DNA of 20,470 nt from IMG/VR virus record IMGVR_UViG_3300025013_000124, positions 1-20,470 of that record. One strand, written 5' to 3'. The notes under the pieces are model-generated. The model saw nothing but the letters and a program-made list of their open reading frames with translations. It did not search any database and had not been told where the DNA came from. This stretch comes from a virus. The position numbers and the translations under genes were made by a program. Positions 18,908 through 20,470 of the stretch are shown in pieces (position 1 is the first letter of the stretch; every line of letters begins with the position of its first letter).

Positions 18908-20470
18908 ATGCCCACCATTCTGACCCTTTTTAAAAACGTTTTACGCAAGCTCGAACCGGAAGAGGTGGACGCGAACTTTGAGGCCCTCGCCGCGAACGTC
19001 GACAAGCTCGGCGGCTACACCGCCTCCCAGACACCTGGGGCGAATCAGATCATCACGACCAATGCGATAGGCAGCGCAGAACTTAATGCTGTAGCAGGGC
19101 AGCACTTGATGCTAAAGCTCAATGCCACCACAGATAAATACGCCCAGGTCGGATTTTATGAGGCTGGGGTGTTGAAGTGGAACCTCTTTAATGACTACAC
19201 CACTGACGCTTTCAGCGTTGGCAACGGCACTGGTACAAAACTTCTGATTACCGTCAGCGGGGAGCTTTTACTGGGTGCCACCACTGCCGATGGGTCTGGT
19301 ATAAAGCTGCAAGTTAGTGGTGGTGCCTCCGTAGTTGGTGAATTGCGCAAGAGAATTGCATCATCAGGCACAACAGCTTCCCCTGCTGAAGATGAGGGGC
19401 TGGTAGCAAAATACCTTGGGAATTACCCGGCTGGCATCTACTTCAAAAACAGTTTTGCTAACACACTTGATCAATGGCTAGTGTTCAAAACCACTGTTGC
19501 TGGGGTGCTGACAGAGGTTGGTGGGTTCAGTAGGGCAGGGCACCTGCTGGTGAACACAACAACGTCACAAGCCGGCCATACAATAGTGGCCAGGGGGGAT
19601 GGCACATACGCATTAGCCGTCGCCCATGGAGGCACTAATCCGTATGGTTTGTGGCTCAGATATACAGGCGCCACCCCCAACGGCACGGGGAATGCGTTTC
19701 TTGTGTGTGGTGATACGGTTGCGAGCAAGTTCCAGATATTAAGCAACGGGAACGCTCAAAACATTAACAACTCCTACGGTGCAATCTCAGATCTTAAACT
19801 GAAGGAGAATATCACCTCCGCCCGCAGCTACCTCGATGAACTCTGCGATGTCCGCGTAGTCAAATACTCACTGATTGCCGAAGCGTCGCCGGAAGCGACT
19901 CATCTGGGGGTGATCGCTCAGGAGTTGGAGCAGATATTCCCCGGCCTGGTCGAGGAGGCACCTGACTACGCCGAGCGGCAACTGGTCGTGGACGGCGTAC
20001 AACAGTACGAGCAGAAACAAGCGACTGCAGCCGACGGCTCTCCTCTGTTTCACCCGCCCACCCCGCAGACCGATGAGTCAGGCAACATACTCTACCAGGA
20101 CATCCAGCGGGTAGACCAGGACGGTAACCCGGTATTCCGCATGGAGGAACAACCCCAACAACAGCAGCGGCGCGACGAGGCGGGGAATCTGATATTCCTC
20201 GCTGGCCCCGAACCTGGTACCTACATTCCGGCAATGGAGACGGTGATGGCGCAGGTCCCCGTCCCTGTGATGGAGCAGCAACCTGTGATGGAGCAGCTGC
20301 CGGTTATGGTGGATGACCCTGACCGCCCCATCATGGAGCGCTACGCCACCGGGGAGGTCACCAAGAGCGTCAAGTACAGCATTTTCGTGCCGATGCTCAT
20401 CACAGCCGTGCAGGAGTTGTCTGTCCAGGTAAAAAACCTGGAGTCGCGGATGGGGGTTCTGGAGGCGTAG
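18908..20470 (+). CDS. Tail fibre with C-terminal S74 intramolecular chaperone
   Basis: The product has 520 residues; AAGGAG lies before the ATG and the TAG stop is the last codon of the window. The N-terminus (FKNVLRKLEPEEVDANFEAL) is a typical fibre attachment start. Residues about 40-290 are Gly/Thr/Asn-rich beta shaft. At 291-345 the S74 peptidase signature appears: ISDLKLKENI (Ser294-Asp295, expected self-cleavage before Ser294), then VVKYSLI and HLGVIAQELEQIFPGLVEE. It resumes at about 485-520 with KSVKYSIFVPMLITAVQEL and a coiled-coil end. S74 domains trimerise and fold fibres, then cut themselves off. Residues about 355-484 are an insertion rich in Gln, Pro and Met that splits the domain. 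Confidence 0.85.
   Translation: MPTILTLFKNVLRKLEPEEVDANFEALAANVDKLGGYTASQTPGANQIITTNAIGSAELNAVAGQHLMLKLNATTDKYAQVGFYEAGVLKWNLFNDYTTDAFSVGNGTGTKLLITVSGELLLGATTADGSGIKLQVSGGASVVGELRKRIASSGTTASPAEDEGLVAKYLGNYPAGIYFKNSFANTLDQWLVFKTTVAGVLTEVGGFSRAGHLLVNTTTSQAGHTIVARGDGTYALAVAHGGTNPYGLWLRYTGATPNGTGNAFLVCGDTVASKFQILSNGNAQNINNSYGAISDLKLKENITSARSYLDELCDVRVVKYSLIAEASPEATHLGVIAQELEQIFPGLVEEAPDYAERQLVVDGVQQYEQKQATAADGSPLFHPPTPQTDESGNILYQDIQRVDQDGNPVFRMEEQPQQQQRRDEAGNLIFLAGPEPGTYIPAMETVMAQVPVPVMEQQPVMEQLPVMVDDPDRPIMERYATGEVTKSVKYSIFVPMLITAVQELSVQVKNLESRMGVLEA
20264..20297 (+). repeat. Short direct repeat in S74 insertion
   Basis: CCTGTGATGGAGCAGC occurs at 20264-20279 and again at 20282-20297 (18-base period), encoding PVMEQ repeats. 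Further similar units (PVPVMEQ, LPVMVDD, PIMERY) flank it. Confidence 0.7.

Noticed and set aside
1-20470. Integrase, repressor, att site, tRNA or anti-phage defence genes
   Set aside because: None visible on either strand; apart from lysis and small unknown genes everything fits virion assembly.

Overview
This window carries the late (structural and lysis) module of a tailed phage or prophage. It is almost gapless: about twenty plus-strand genes, many joined by ATGA/TGATG/TAATG stop-start overlaps, and only one small gene on the minus strand. A lambda-family GpA terminase, a lambda-type portal, an HK97-fold capsid, a tail tube with a G/GT-type frameshifting chaperone pair and an 863-residue tape measure, with no sheath gene, point to a siphovirus with a long non-contractile tail of roughly 130 nm. 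The DNA is GC-rich and uses strong AAGGAGG ribosome sites and an occasional TTG start. The protein flavour reminds me of prophages from Geobacter-like Desulfuromonadota, but that is memory-based and not shown by any host gene here. No integrase, repressor, tRNA, att site or host gene is present, so prophage versus free phage cannot be decided.

Layout. Positions 1-1001 hold four small genes, three rich in cysteine, one on the minus strand. Positions 1038-5584 hold packaging and portal: GpA, then an unusual small helix-turn-helix gene followed by a palindrome and three tandem decamers, then a gpW-like connector with an extra N-terminal domain, then the portal. Positions 5568-8697 hold a prohead protease fused to the major capsid protein (with a zinc ribbon and a possible internal start), a perfect stem-loop, a small capsid-linked protein, a gpFII-like attachment protein and a tail terminator. 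Positions 8697-10531 hold a lysis cassette inserted inside the morphogenesis operon: a small membrane protein, a membrane-anchored SLT lysozyme with holin-like N-terminus, and overlapping inner and outer spanins. Positions 10543-15302 hold tail tube, frameshifted tail chaperones, tape measure and a 60-residue Cys protein. Positions 15302-20470 hold the tail tip: a protein built of two copies of one domain, a 917-residue hub-like protein with two separate arrays of sixteen hexapeptides, and a tail fibre ending in an S74 self-cleaving chaperone.

How they work together. GpA packages DNA through the portal into a shell whose scaffold is trimmed by the fused protease. Connector, gpFII-like and terminator proteins close the head and tail. 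The chaperone pair and tape measure set tail length. The hub and fibre contact the host, and the lysis genes release progeny.

The best-supported notable points are a textbook -1 frameshift signal (A_AAA_AAC plus a 9-bp stem), the two hexapeptide arrays within one tail-tip protein, the protease-zinc ribbon-capsid fusion with its own internal ribosome site, the holin-like/lysozyme fusion with a buried signal-peptidase site, and the HTH gene with adjacent repeats in the head module. There is no stretch over 300 bases without a gene.
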